18,366 bases of DNA from positions 1 through 18,366 of the forward strand of contig JASHUK010000142.1 in the NCBI GenBank assembly GCA_030040055.1, read 5' to 3'. The notes beneath the pieces were generated by a model. It had not been told where the DNA came from and ran no database searches. It saw only the letters and a program-made list of their open reading frames with translations. The position numbers and the translations under genes were made by a program. Source of the DNA: Nitrososphaerales archaeon (lineage in GTDB: Archaea > Thermoproteota > Nitrososphaeria > Nitrososphaerales > Gagatemarchaeaceae). Positions 7,556 to 15,934 of this stretch are shown in pieces; the stretch's first letter is position 1, and every line of letters begins with the position of its first letter.

Positions 7556-8650
7556 TCACTCCAGCCCCAGGCTGTTGATTACCCTGCCCGAGTTCGCGTC
7601 GATCACCAGCACCACCTTCTTTCCCTTGTGGTCGTACCTCGCGAACCATATCGGGGCGTGCAGCAGCTCGACGTCCCCCACGTCCGACTGCGTGTTCAGC
7701 TGCTGGATCATGTGGTACTTCGCGTGCGCCTTCTCGGACTGCACCTGGTCGACCAGGGTCTTCGCCTGGGCCTTCGCGACGTCCTCGCCGATGTCCCCGT
7801 TGAGCACCTTGATCCCCTTCGGTATCTTGTTGATGTCGAAGAGCGCCCTCCCTTCGAGGTCGAACTGGTAGTCCTTAGGCTGGTATTCCGTCAGGGCCTT
7901 CAGGGCTATCACCGGGAAGTTGTAGTTCTCGTCCATCTGCTCCGTCTTCCTCATCCCTCCACCTCCGTATCCCATCCCCATCCCGAACGCCATGAAGTGG
8001 CCGGCCAGGAACCGCCCGGTCAGCGGGCCGGGAACCTTCATCCCTCTCGCGAACAGCCTCCGCCGTCCTCCGCCCATCCCGCCTCCGAATCCGCCGCCCA
8101 TGCCGCCGAGGATGACCCCCATCAGGGCCGCGGTGGTCGCCGTCTGCCCCACCTGCGCAGCCATGTTCACCGAGACGACCGTCGTCCTAGCCGACACGCT
8201 GACGATCCAGTACGGCACGTACGAGAGGCTCATCTCCTCCTGAGTGGAGCTCTCCTGCAGGTGCCGGTGCAGGAGCCCCTTGTCCATCAGCGGCTTGATG
8301 ATCTCGTTGGCCTGGTCCGCGGTGGCTATCTTCAGCGGCAGCATCGTCTGCTTCTGGATGCCAGTCCAGCCATCGGTCCCGAGCGTAACCCCGCTCCCGC
8401 AGTACTCGCACGTTATCACCATCTCCCCGAACTTCGGGGATATCGGCGCCCCGCAGTTCGGGCATTTCATGGACGTGACCCCCGACGGGGCTATCACCGG
8501 GGCGCTCTTCTGCTGGGCGGCTCCTGCTTGCGCGGCAGGCTGCCCCCCTTGGGCCTGCCCCTGCCCCGCCGAGGCGCCGGTCTTCTGGCCGCACTTGTAG
8601 CAGAACACGGCGTCGTCAGGGAGCTGTGCCCCGCAGTTCGCACAGTTCAT
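7556..8650 (-). CDS. Zinc-ribbon protein of unknown function
   Basis: A 364-residue protein. Two zinc ribbons stand at the N-terminus: C3-x2-C6 with C17-x2-C20 (MNCANCGAQL, FCYKCG) and C63-x2-C66 with C81-x2-C84 (KCPNCGAPI, CEYCG). They are joined by a Gln/Ala/Gly-rich linker. A middle region holds SYVPYWIVSVSARTTV, a hydrophobic then Gly/Met-rich stretch (about residues 172-232) and a basic RRR. The C-terminus has HAPIWFARYDHKGKK and VIDANSGRVI, which resembles a second copy of the PYWIV strand pattern. I do not recognise a named family; double zinc ribbons fused to such a domain are common in prokaryotes without known function. The ATG at 8650 is 26 nt from a TATA box, so it is probably leaderless. 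It heads a two-gene unit with the kelch gene. Confidence 0.85.
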   Translation of the reverse strand: MNCANCGAQLPDDAVFCYKCGQKTGASAGQGQAQGGQPAAQAGAAQQKSAPVIAPSGVTSMKCPNCGAPISPKFGEMVITCEYCGSGVTLGTDGWTGIQKQTMLPLKIATADQANEIIKPLMDKGLLHRHLQESSTQEEMSLSYVPYWIVSVSARTTVVSVNMAAQVGQTATTAALMGVILGGMGGGFGGGMGGGRRRLFARGMKVPGPLTGRFLAGHFMAFGMGMGYGGGGMRKTEQMDENYNFPVIALKALTEYQPKDYQFDLEGRALFDINKIPKGIKVLNGDIGEDVAKAQAKTLVDQVQSEKAHAKYHMIQQLNTQSDVGDVELLHAPIWFARYDHKGKKVVLVIDANSGRVINSLGLE

Positions 8651-8672
8651 GTCCGCGCGTCCCTTGCGCTGA

Positions 8673-8680
8673 TTAAAAAG
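8673..8680 (-). promoter_or_regulatory. TATA box of the zinc-ribbon/kelch unit
   Basis: CTTTTTAA on the minus strand is centred 26 nt before the ATG at 8650, the spacing expected for a leaderless start. The same T-run lies about 25 nt downstream of the prenyl synthase stop and could also act as its U-rich terminator. Confidence 0.6.
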
Positions 8681-8702
8681 GCTGCGCGGCCCGAAGGATG
8701 GC

Positions 8703-9701
8703 CTAGTAGTATCTCACGGCGAGGTAGTCCGAGAGCTGGAGCAGCTGGGACTTCGCCCTGCACTCCGGCAGGGAGGAGAGGACCTCCTTCGCCCGCTTCA
8801 CGTAGTAGATCGTCCTCTCGCGCGCGTAGTCGACCGACCCGTACTTCTTGAGCAGCCTCTTCACGTTCGACGCCTCCTCGTCGGCGTAGGGGCCCGACCT
8901 GTTCATCAGGCCGCGGATGAACTCCTTCTCCTCGGCCGTGCAGCGGGCCAGGAAGTGGATCAGCACCAAGCTCTTCTTTCCTCCCCTGAGGTCCGTGAAC
9001 ACGGGCTTCCCGAGGACCCTCTCGTCCCCGACGAGGTCCAGCGTGTCGTCCTGCACCTGATACGCCATGCCCAGGTACTTACCGAACCTGGCGCCGAGCG
9101 ACGCCTGCTCGGCCGAGGCCCCGCCGACGATGGCCCCCCCTGAGCACGGGGAACTCAGCAGCATGGCCGTCTTCAGGCTGATCATCTCCTCGTACTCCTC
9201 CTCGGAGGCGACCGGGGTCTCTGCCATCTCCAGGTCGAGGTACTCCCCCCAGGTGGTGGCCCTGCACGCCTCCCCGACCAGGTCGAAGAGCTTCGCCAGC
9301 TTCTCGCTCGAGAGCTTCTCGTACTTGGCGACCAGCTTTGGGACGTTGAAGAGCAGGAGGTCGGACGCGAGTATGGCGTTGGGGAGCCCGTACTTCGCAA
9401 CTATGGAGCCCTCCCCCCTCCTCATCGAGGAGTGGTCTATGATGTCGTCCTGGACGAGGGCGCTCGCGTGCGCCAGCTCGTACGCGGCCGCCAGGGACAC
9501 GGCCGGCCTGTAGTCCCCCCCGAATGCCTCGCACCAGAGCAGGGCAAGTATCGCCCTCACCCGCTTCCCCCCGGCCGAGAGCGCGTCTGCGACGGCCCTT
9601 TCGAGCGACGTGGACGAGGACGGCGAATGCAGCTCCGCCAGCTGGGCGTTCACGCTGTCGACGTACTCCTTGAGCCACGGCATGCTCTCCGCAACCTCCA
9701 T
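8703..9701 (-). CDS. Polyprenyl (geranylgeranyl-type) diphosphate synthase
   Basis: A 332-residue trans-prenyltransferase that adds isopentenyl diphosphate units to allylic diphosphates, giving the C20 or longer chains of archaeal membrane lipids. It carries both Asp-rich motifs that bind magnesium and substrate: DDIID at residues 85-89 followed by RR, and DDTLD at 218-222. Also present are the GGKRVR substrate loop near 44-49 and the GGKKS region near 240. The residues four and five positions before the first motif are Ala and Ser rather than aromatic, which by family rules points to GGPP or longer and not to FPP. The ATG at 9701 is 28 nt from a TATA box; no Shine-Dalgarno is needed for a leaderless mRNA. 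Monocistronic. Confidence 0.93.
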   Translation of the reverse strand: MEVAESMPWLKEYVDSVNAQLAELHSPSSSTSLERAVADALSAGGKRVRAILALLWCEAFGGDYRPAVSLAAAYELAHASALVQDDIIDHSSMRRGEGSIVAKYGLPNAILASDLLLFNVPKLVAKYEKLSSEKLAKLFDLVGEACRATTWGEYLDLEMAETPVASEEEYEEMISLKTAMLLSSPCSGGAIVGGASAEQASLGARFGKYLGMAYQVQDDTLDLVGDERVLGKPVFTDLRGGKKSLVLIHFLARCTAEEKEFIRGLMNRSGPYADEEASNVKRLLKKYGSVDYARERTIYYVKRAKEVLSSLPECRAKSQLLQLSDYLAVRYY

Positions 9702-9725
9702 GGACGAGAGACGGCGATGGGGAAC

Positions 9726-9732
9726 TATAATA
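9726..9732 (-). promoter_or_regulatory. TATA box of the prenyl synthase gene
   Basis: TATTATA on the minus strand is centred 28 nt before the ATG at 9701. It directly follows the stop codon of the upstream methyltransferase gene, so the two units are tightly packed. Confidence 0.6.
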
Positions 9733-9733
9733 C

Positions 9734-10285
9734 TTAGACCCTCGGCCCGAACTCCTCGTCCGCACCGAAGGCCTTCGCTTCGTACACGGTCAGCTCCTCG
9801 TAGAACAGCCGCTTCGACAGCAGGGGCCGGAGGGCGAAGCCGGCGTCCCGGCAGACTTCGACGAAGCCCTTCACAGGGGCCTCCTGGTTGAGCAGCATGA
9901 GGACCGCCCCTTCACGCTTGACCACCCTCAGAGCCTCGCGCAGGAACCCCATCGCCGCCTGCGCCCCGGTCCCGCCGTCCGTCGCCGGGTCCTCCACCCC
10001 GTCCGTTGCGAGGTAGGGCGGGTTGAACGCAACCAGGTCGAAGGACCGGTCGCCGAAGCAGGCGGCCCTGTCGGCGAGGACGTACCCGGCTCGCCCTCCC
10101 TTCCAGTCGTCCATCCATGGGCGGACGAGGTCGGTCCCGACCGCCAGCGAGAACCTCTGGGAGAGCGAGACGAGGAGGCCGGCGTTCCCCGCGCCGATTT
10201 CCAGACAGCGCCCACCTGAATATCCGGCCGCTGCCTCTCTGAGAAGGGCGGAGTCCTCCGCCGCGAGGTAGGGCTTCACGCTCAT
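9734..10285 (-). CDS. HemK2/PrmC-like class I methyltransferase
   Basis: A 183-residue SAM-dependent methyltransferase. The N-terminus VKPYLAAEDSALL matches the 'Y-x-P-A-E-D-S' opening of archaeal/eukaryotic HemK2 (Mtq2) proteins. The SAM-binding loop EIGAGNAGL lies at residues 29-37, the acidic residue at TDLV (51-52), and the catalytic NPPY at 88-91 is followed by D-P-A-T-D-G-G, as in this family. HemK2-type enzymes methylate the Gln of the GGQ motif in release factor 1, usually with Trm112 as activator; this substrate is inferred from the family. It lacks the extra N-terminal domain of bacterial PrmC. Its ATG overlaps the TGA of the preceding small gene (ATGA), indicating coupled translation. 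Confidence 0.87.
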   Translation of the reverse strand: MSVKPYLAAEDSALLREAAAGYSGGRCLEIGAGNAGLLVSLSQRFSLAVGTDLVRPWMDDWKGGRAGYVLADRAACFGDRSFDLVAFNPPYLATDGVEDPATDGGTGAQAAMGFLREALRVVKREGAVLMLLNQEAPVKGFVEVCRDAGFALRPLLSKRLFYEELTVYEAKAFGADEEFGPRV

Positions 10286-10545
10286 TCCGAGATGTCGTCG
10301 CCCTTCAGCGACTTGTACTCCTCGGGGGACAGCACCTGCGTGATGTTCTGCGTCTGGTAGAAGTACGCAGGGGTCCCGTCGGGGGAGAACGCCGGGCTGT
10401 TGTCCGGGTTCTGCAGCCTGTAGACCTTCACCACTGCCGGCTTTATCCCCAGTACCGTCCCGTCGTCCAGGGCGTAGTAACTGAAGCGCTCCTGAAGCGG
10501 CTTGAAGCCCACGAGCTTGCCCTTGGGCTGAGGCGATGGAATCAC
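10282..10545 (-). CDS. Small conserved-looking protein of unknown function
   Basis: An 87-residue soluble protein. It appears beta-rich in the middle (YYALDDGTVLGIKPAVVKVY) with a short helix at the end (LSPEEYKSLKGDD). It has no cysteine and no membrane segment. I do not recognise a named family. Reality is supported by a TATA box centred 27 nt before its GTG start, by the ATGA overlap with the methyltransferase gene, and by sense-strand amino-acid composition. The coupling suggests a shared role with the methyltransferase, but it does not look like Trm112, which binds zinc through cysteines. Confidence 0.75.
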   Translation of the reverse strand: MIPSPQPKGKLVGFKPLQERFSYYALDDGTVLGIKPAVVKVYRLQNPDNSPAFSPDGTPAYFYQTQNITQVLSPEEYKSLKGDDISE

Positions 10546-10568
10546 GTTGCGCCCGGCTCCGCGGCGCG

Positions 10569-10575
10569 TTATAAA
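10569..10575 (-). promoter_or_regulatory. TATA box of the small gene/methyltransferase unit
   Basis: TTTATAA on the minus strand is centred 27 nt before the GTG at 10545. It lies in the 39-nt gap after the asparagine-synthetase-like gene and is one of the best TATA matches in the window. Confidence 0.65.
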
Positions 10576-10584
10576 CAGTGTAGA

Positions 10585-11733
10585 CTACGTGGCCAGCTTG
10601 AGCATCCCGGAGCTGTACTGGGCCGCCTTCTTGGGGGCGAACGCGATCTCTTCGGGGACCCCAAGCAGCACAGCGGCCTCCCTGAGGACCCTCTTCCTGG
10701 CGCCGGGGGCGACCTTGAACGCGACTGGGAGCGAAAGGGCGCAGGACACGATGCGCCTGTCGGCGAAGGGAAACCTGGGTTCCAGCCACCTCGCGCAGGC
10801 CGCCTCGTCCCTCGGCAGCCCCCTCATCCCGCACGCCATGACGTCGGCCTCCATCATTGGACCTGCCCTGCACTCCCCCGCACGCTCGTACTTCGCGTAT
10901 CCGCCGAACAGCTCGTCGGCCAGCTGCCCCAGCAGCATGACGTCCGCCCCCGCCCCGGCCGCAGCGCCTGCTGCGAGCGAGTAGACGCACCAGAGGCTCC
11001 TGTCCATCGGAGACGGGTCGAAGGGGAGCTCCATGGCCGCGAGCTCCCTGCGCGCCCTGCTCGCGTCTGCCGGGACCTCCATCAGCTCCACCCCGAGGGC
11101 GTCCGCGGCGCCGGGGGCGTTCCTCCCGTCTCGGGACCCCGGCGAGGAGACGGTGCAGCAGAGGACCTTCGCGTGCTTCTTTGCGCAGCAGGCGAGCATG
11201 GCGCTGTCGACCCCCCCGGAGAAGGCGACAGCGACCCTGGATGCCTCAACGACCCTTGCCTTGACCGCCTGGTCGATGAGCTCCGACAGGCGCCTCGCCG
11301 CCTCCTCGAACGAAGAGGGCTCCTCGCCGGGCGGCGCCGTCCTGGCGGTCTGCCCCGATCCGACCCCGTACCTGGCCCCCGGGGGGAGCAGCTCGCACGG
11401 CTCCCCCCTGATGAACCTCCAGTCGCTCGCGACCCACCTGCGGGACCTAGAGACGAAGAGGGGCCTCGTCCCGGCCACGTCGCGGGACGCGACCAGCTCC
11501 CCTTCCTGCATCGACACTTCGCTGCACTCCTCCGCGCCGTCCCCGCGCCAGCCGTGCACGGCGGGGAGCCCGGCGCCGCCTCCGATGGACAGGGCCACCA
11601 CCTTAGCCGCTCCTCCTCCCGCGTCGAACACCACTGTCCCGTCGTTCCGCCTGTCGACGAGGCGTGCCCCGGCCTCGGCCTTGGCCGCCGTCTCCCCGTC
11701 CATCGCGACCAGGAAGCCGCTGCAGCGGATCAA
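10585..11733 (-). CDS. Asparagine-synthetase-like protein with shortened glutaminase domain
   Basis: About 382 residues from TTG 11733 (372 from ATG 11703). The C-terminal half is an ATP-PPi-loop amidotransferase domain: FSGGVDSAML (PP-loop, about residues 171-180), LADELFGGY near 271-279 and a basic RKRVLREAA helix. These match AsnB-type synthetases that adenylate a carboxylate. The N-terminal half is only about 130 residues instead of about 200. It keeps traces of a class II glutaminase (CSGFLVA, DVAGTRPLFVS, ASDWRFI, LLPPGARYGV) but has no Cys directly after the initiator Met. Glutamine hydrolysis is therefore probably lost and free ammonia or another amine would be used. The TTG overlaps the hel308 TGA (TTGA). 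The substrate need not be aspartate. Confidence 0.82.
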   Translation of the reverse strand: MIRCSGFLVAMDGETAAKAEAGARLVDRRNDGTVVFDAGGGAAKVVALSIGGGAGLPAVHGWRGDGAEECSEVSMQEGELVASRDVAGTRPLFVSRSRRWVASDWRFIRGEPCELLPPGARYGVGSGQTARTAPPGEEPSSFEEAARRLSELIDQAVKARVVEASRVAVAFSGGVDSAMLACCAKKHAKVLCCTVSSPGSRDGRNAPGAADALGVELMEVPADASRARRELAAMELPFDPSPMDRSLWCVYSLAAGAAAGAGADVMLLGQLADELFGGYAKYERAGECRAGPMMEADVMACGMRGLPRDEAACARWLEPRFPFADRRIVSCALSLPVAFKVAPGARKRVLREAAVLLGVPEEIAFAPKKAAQYSSGMLKLAT

Positions 11734-13871
11734 TACCGCGCGACCTGTTCCTTGATCCTCTTGGCCACCGACGCCCCCACCTTGTCCACGCGGGCGAGCC
11801 TGTCCGCCGGGGCGTCCTTCAGGTCCTCTATCGTCCTGAACCCGGCGCTGTAGAGCGCCCGCGCCCTGACCCTCCCCACGCCCTGCAGGCGGGTCAGCTC
11901 CACCAGCTCCTCGCTGACCCCGCTTGCGACCCTCCTCCCCAGCAGGGCGGCCTGTCCGGCGACCTCGGGGCGCTTGAACAGCCTCGCCAGCTCCTCGAGG
12001 CTGTGGAGCAGCCACTCGGCGTTGTCCACCGCCCTGTGCATGTCCCCCGGCTCCACCCCGAGCCTGTCCAGGAGCTGCTCCTCCCGCCACTCGTCTATCC
12101 ACCCGTTCAGGGCCATCACGGCCCTTGTCTCCTGGAGGGCTTCGTCGTAGTCCGCGAAGGACTTCTGGTCCGCCTTCACGAGCAGCTCCCCCGAATGCTC
12201 GGCCATGAACGCTATCGCCCCGTCGTAGTCCTTGCTGCGCAGGGGGAACTTCGGCTCGAAGTCCGGGGACCTGGCTATCAGCTGGAGGAGCCCCACAACG
12301 TACGTCTTCCCGGGCTCGGCCCTCCTGACTGCGTCCCTGAACAGCACCCCCGTGACCGGGTCGATGTAGAGCATCGAGACCCTCTTGCCGAAGTCGGTCG
12401 CGAAGAAGAGCCCCCCGCTCGACTCCACCAGCCTCTCGGCCAGGAGGTATCCCAGGGCCCCCTCGGTCAGCTTCCTCACCCTCTCCGGCCCGGCCTGCAT
12501 GGCCAGGAGGGTCTTGCCGAAGAGCCCGTCGAGGTCCGGCTTCGACGTCCCGCTTCCGGTCGACACGGTCGCCAGCGTGTGGACCCGCATCGCCGATTCG
12601 TCCCCAAGCCGCGAGTGTATCGGCTCCGTCGGGGCCCCCGCGAAGTGCTGGAGCGTCTCGGCGGCCGGCTGGGACGAGGGGGGTATGATGACCGTCTCCC
12701 CGAAGGCGTCGTACTGCGGCCTCCCCGCCCTCCCGGCCATCTGCCTGTACTCGAGGACGGGTATCTCCGCGTTCCCTCCGCTCGAGGCGTCGTACCTCGT
12801 GAGGTCCGCGACTACGACCCTCCTGGCCGGGAGGTTGATCCCCATGGCGAGGGTCGGGGTAGCGGCCAGCACCTTGATGGCGCGGGCCCGGTAGTAGTCC
12901 TCGACTATCCTCCTGTGCTCGGAGTCGAGCCCCGCGTGGTGGAACGCGGCCCCCCTGGCCACGACCTCCGCCAGCATCCTGCTCAGCCCAGTCTCCTCCC
13001 CAGAGGAGAGGATCCTCCTCGCGGCCTCGGACGCCGCCCTCTTCTCCTCGGGGGAGAGGAATCGCTCGGTGACCTCCGCGGCCCTTGACCCGAGGCTGAC
13101 GGCCCTCCTCCTGGTCCCGGCGAAGATGAGCGCCTGCCCCCCGGACTTCAGCGTCTCCGCCGCCACGTCCACCGGCGCCCCGTATGTGGAGCGCGGGACG
13201 GCCACCTCCTCGCCGTCCATGAAGACAATCCTGCCGTAGTCGTAGACCCCCTCCCGGAGGGGGACCGGCCTCCAGTCCAGCTCGACGCTCCCAGCCCCCA
13301 GCCACTGGGCCACGCTAGCCGCGTTGCTCACCGTCGCGGACAGGGCGAGTATCTGGACGTCGGGGGAGATGCGCCTTATCTTCGTCAGTATCATCTCGAG
13401 CGTCGGCCCGCGGGAGTCGTTCCCGGCCAGGTGCACCTCGTCGGCGATGAACAGCCCCACAGAGCTCAGCCACCCGACCCTGTGCCTCATTATCGAGTCG
13501 AACCTCTCGTTGGTCAGCACGACGACGTCCGCCCTCCCGAGGCTCTCGCCGCTGGAGTCGTAGTCCCCTGTGGACACGACCGTGCTGATCCCCATCCCCC
13601 TCAGCTCGGAGAACTCGGCGTACTTCTCCGACGCCAGGGCACGGAGCGGGGCCAGGTATACGACCTTGCGCCCGGACTTCACGGCGGCGTGCGCGGCCAT
13701 TATGGCGATCAGGGTCTTCCCGGAAGCGGTGGGGCTGGAGACCAGCAGGCTCTTACCGCTCAGGAGCCCTGCCTTGACTGCCTCCTCCTGGGGGGGATAC
13801 AGGTCCGAGTACCCCTTCCCCCTGACGTACTCCAGGAGCTCCCGCGGAATGGGAGCCTCTTCGAACTTCAT
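11730..13871 (-). CDS. hel308: Hel308 family DNA helicase
   Basis: A 713-residue superfamily 2 helicase that unwinds lagging strands at stalled forks, moving 3' to 5'. The motifs are in order: Q-motif around Q28, Walker A SSPTASGKT (45-53), LAPLRALA (motif Ia), ADEVH (143-147), LALSATVSN (178-180 SAT) and RQMAGRAGRPQYD (motif VI). A winged-helix and ratchet region follows, and a C-terminal helix-hairpin-helix domain (LQGVGRVRARALYSAGF, DKVGASVAKRI). Length is normal. The ATG is 14 nt after the mcm stop. It lies in one unit with gins23 and mcm, which fits its fork function. Confidence 0.96.
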   Translation of the reverse strand: MKFEEAPIPRELLEYVRGKGYSDLYPPQEEAVKAGLLSGKSLLVSSPTASGKTLIAIMAAHAAVKSGRKVVYLAPLRALASEKYAEFSELRGMGISTVVSTGDYDSSGESLGRADVVVLTNERFDSIMRHRVGWLSSVGLFIADEVHLAGNDSRGPTLEMILTKIRRISPDVQILALSATVSNAASVAQWLGAGSVELDWRPVPLREGVYDYGRIVFMDGEEVAVPRSTYGAPVDVAAETLKSGGQALIFAGTRRRAVSLGSRAAEVTERFLSPEEKRAASEAARRILSSGEETGLSRMLAEVVARGAAFHHAGLDSEHRRIVEDYYRARAIKVLAATPTLAMGINLPARRVVVADLTRYDASSGGNAEIPVLEYRQMAGRAGRPQYDAFGETVIIPPSSQPAAETLQHFAGAPTEPIHSRLGDESAMRVHTLATVSTGSGTSKPDLDGLFGKTLLAMQAGPERVRKLTEGALGYLLAERLVESSGGLFFATDFGKRVSMLYIDPVTGVLFRDAVRRAEPGKTYVVGLLQLIARSPDFEPKFPLRSKDYDGAIAFMAEHSGELLVKADQKSFADYDEALQETRAVMALNGWIDEWREEQLLDRLGVEPGDMHRAVDNAEWLLHSLEELARLFKRPEVAGQAALLGRRVASGVSEELVELTRLQGVGRVRARALYSAGFRTIEDLKDAPADRLARVDKVGASVAKRIKEQVARY

Positions 13872-13885
13872 CCGGCTATCCCCGG

Positions 13886-15934
13886 CTAGCCGCTGACCCT
13901 TCTGATGAAGCCAGGCTTGGACTCGTAGACTATCCCCTCCCGGAACATGGTCCGGATCATCTTCTCGGCGTCCTCGTCGCTGAACTTCGACTTCATCAGC
14001 TCTTCCTTGAACGCCTTCCTCTCTACCGGCTTCTTGTCCGGCCCTTCCATCGTCTTGAACAGCTCCATCGCGGTCCTCAGGTTCCTGGTCTCCCCCGCGG
14101 GCTTGCCCATCTGGATGCCGAAGTCCGTCTTCTTCGTGCTCGCGTCCGTCAGGACGTCCTCGACCATCCTGTTCATCAGCGCGATCGCCGCCAGCGCGTC
14201 GTCCTCGGTCACCTCCTCCCTGAGGAGGACCTTCGCCCTCGCCGTGGCCGCCCTGATCAGGGACTCCAGGGTCCTCGGCGTAGGCGGGATCTGCCCCTCG
14301 TCGCCCCCCGACCTCCTGAGGTCGAGGTAGTACTCCTTCAGCCTGTCAGTGGCCTCCTTCGTCAGGGACGGCGAGAGCTTCTTCGCGTAGGAGATGTACT
14401 TCTTCAGCAGGCTGAACTCGACCGGGGGCGGGGTCGCGTAGGCCCTCCGCTCGTGGACGGACAGTATGTGGCTCGCCAGCTTCTCGTCCTCCGCGGGGGC
14501 GGGCTGGTCCTTGATGACGAAGATCAGGTCGAACCTCGTCAGGAGGGGGATCGGGAGCGTCTCGATGTTCTCGGTCAGGTTCTGGAAGGAGTTGTACCTC
14601 CCCAGGACGGGGTTGCAGGCGGCGAGTATCGCCGTCCGGGCGTTCAGGGAAGCGTAGATGCCGCCCTTCGCTATCGTGATGGTCTGCTGCTCCATCTGCT
14701 CGTGCAGGGCGGTCCTGTCAGTCGCGTTCATCTTGTCGAACTCGTCGATGCAGGCTATCCCCTGGTCCGCGAGGACGACGACCCCGGCCTCGAGCATCAG
14801 GACGTTCTTCTCCCTGATCACGGCCGCCGAGAGCCCGGCCGCCGTGGTCCCCCTCCCGCTTGCGAATATCCCCCTCGGGGCCACCTGCGCGGCGAACTTC
14901 AGCATCTCGCTCTTGGCCGTCCCCGGGTCCCCGACGAACAGGACGTTCAAGTCTCCCCTCAGCTTGGTCCCGTCGGGGAGCGCCGTGGTCGTCCCGCCGA
15001 CGAGGAGCAGCAGTATCGCCTCCTTCTCCGACGCGTGGCCCATGATGGCCGGGGCTATGGAGCCCGTCAGCCTCGCGTAGGCGTCGGAAGAAGAGGCTAT
15101 CGACTTGATCAGGTCCTCGTCCTCCTTCGTGACCTGCACCATCTCGGGCTCCTTGCCCTTCACCTCGACGTGGTTGCAGTCTATCTGTGACCGAAAGAGC
15201 CTCGTCCTGACCTGTCCGACGGAGTAGTCCGGGACCGCCCTGACTATCCCCGTCATCACAACCCTGTCCCCCGGCCTGGCCTGGTTCACGATGTCGCCTT
15301 CCAGGTTGACGTCGAAGAACTGCGGGAGCTGTCCCGGAGGGAGCTCCTCAGGCAGCTCCTGTATCCTGACCACCTGGAAGTCCACGTACCTACTCTTCTT
15401 CCTGTCCAGCTCGAAGTTCCTCAGCTCGCCGCAGAGCTCGCACCTCGGGGGGCGCTTCAGCATCAGGTCGTCCTGCTCCTCGTAGGTCAGGTGCCCGCTC
15501 TGGCAGACCCAGGCCGCCTGGGTCATCAGGGGCCTCAGCTCGGACGTCCTCACCACCATCCCGGCCACCGAGAGCATCCTGTCCAGGTAAGAGGTGTCCA
15601 CCCTCCTCAGCGGCACCTGGTCGGGGATGGCGCGGATCCTGACTGTCAGTTCCCTCTTCACCCGGTCGGCGTACATGGCGCTCTCGCTCCTCATGGTCTC
15701 GTACGCCGCGGTCCTGAACGCCTCGAGGGAGGCGTCGGGCTCGACCAGTATCCTGTTGGCCAGGTCCCCGCTGTACCTCAGTATGTCCCCGAAGTCCACG
15801 GACAGGGACTTCCCCTCCTCGGAGATCATCTCTGAGACCTTCGCCCTGTACACGTACTTCCCCGACTTGTCGGTGACCGACTTCAGGAAGTCCTCGAACA
15901 CTTCGGAGAGCTTCCTGCTCGCGAGGGTGGCCAA
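13886..15934 (-). CDS. mcm: Replicative DNA helicase MCM
   Basis: A 682-residue hexameric helicase, the motor of the archaeal CMG complex. The N-terminal domain has a zinc site C144-x3-H148-x16-C165-x2-C168, with His in one ligand position. The AAA+ core has Walker A GDPGTAKS (335-342), Walker B CIDEFD (395-400), sensor 1 AACNP (438-441) and the arginine finger LLTRFD (R467). A winged-helix C-terminus follows (ends near FREGIVYESKPGFIRRVSG). No intein is seen. The start must be TTG 15932-15934: it directly follows the gins23 TAG in the same frame, the next ATG is at codon 36 inside the conserved N-terminal fold, and no Shine-Dalgarno is visible. Translation therefore probably depends on reinitiation after gins23. 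Confidence 0.97.
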   Translation of the reverse strand: MATLASRKLSEVFEDFLKSVTDKSGKYVYRAKVSEMISEEGKSLSVDFGDILRYSGDLANRILVEPDASLEAFRTAAYETMRSESAMYADRVKRELTVRIRAIPDQVPLRRVDTSYLDRMLSVAGMVVRTSELRPLMTQAAWVCQSGHLTYEEQDDLMLKRPPRCELCGELRNFELDRKKSRYVDFQVVRIQELPEELPPGQLPQFFDVNLEGDIVNQARPGDRVVMTGIVRAVPDYSVGQVRTRLFRSQIDCNHVEVKGKEPEMVQVTKEDEDLIKSIASSSDAYARLTGSIAPAIMGHASEKEAILLLLVGGTTTALPDGTKLRGDLNVLFVGDPGTAKSEMLKFAAQVAPRGIFASGRGTTAAGLSAAVIREKNVLMLEAGVVVLADQGIACIDEFDKMNATDRTALHEQMEQQTITIAKGGIYASLNARTAILAACNPVLGRYNSFQNLTENIETLPIPLLTRFDLIFVIKDQPAPAEDEKLASHILSVHERRAYATPPPVEFSLLKKYISYAKKLSPSLTKEATDRLKEYYLDLRRSGGDEGQIPPTPRTLESLIRAATARAKVLLREEVTEDDALAAIALMNRMVEDVLTDASTKKTDFGIQMGKPAGETRNLRTAMELFKTMEGPDKKPVERKAFKEELMKSKFSDEDAEKMIRTMFREGIVYESKPGFIRRVSG

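Noticed and set aside
7490..8851. A 453-codon plus-strand open frame opposite the zinc-ribbon gene
   Set aside because: Low-complexity Arg/His/Leu/Pro composition, no domain, and it spans the TATA box and intergenic gap of real minus-strand genes.
10282..10545. Small gene as Trm112, the activator of HemK2
   Set aside because: No cysteines for the zinc site and no similarity I can see; only size and position fit.
11664..13088. A 474-codon open frame antisense to hel308
   Set aside because: Composition is typical of an antisense shadow (Pro/Arg/Gly/His-rich) and it lies opposite conserved helicase motifs.
10585..13305. A single 906-codon minus-strand open frame
   Set aside because: Only its last 382 codons (from 11733) encode a protein with motifs. 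The remainder is an out-of-frame shadow of hel308.
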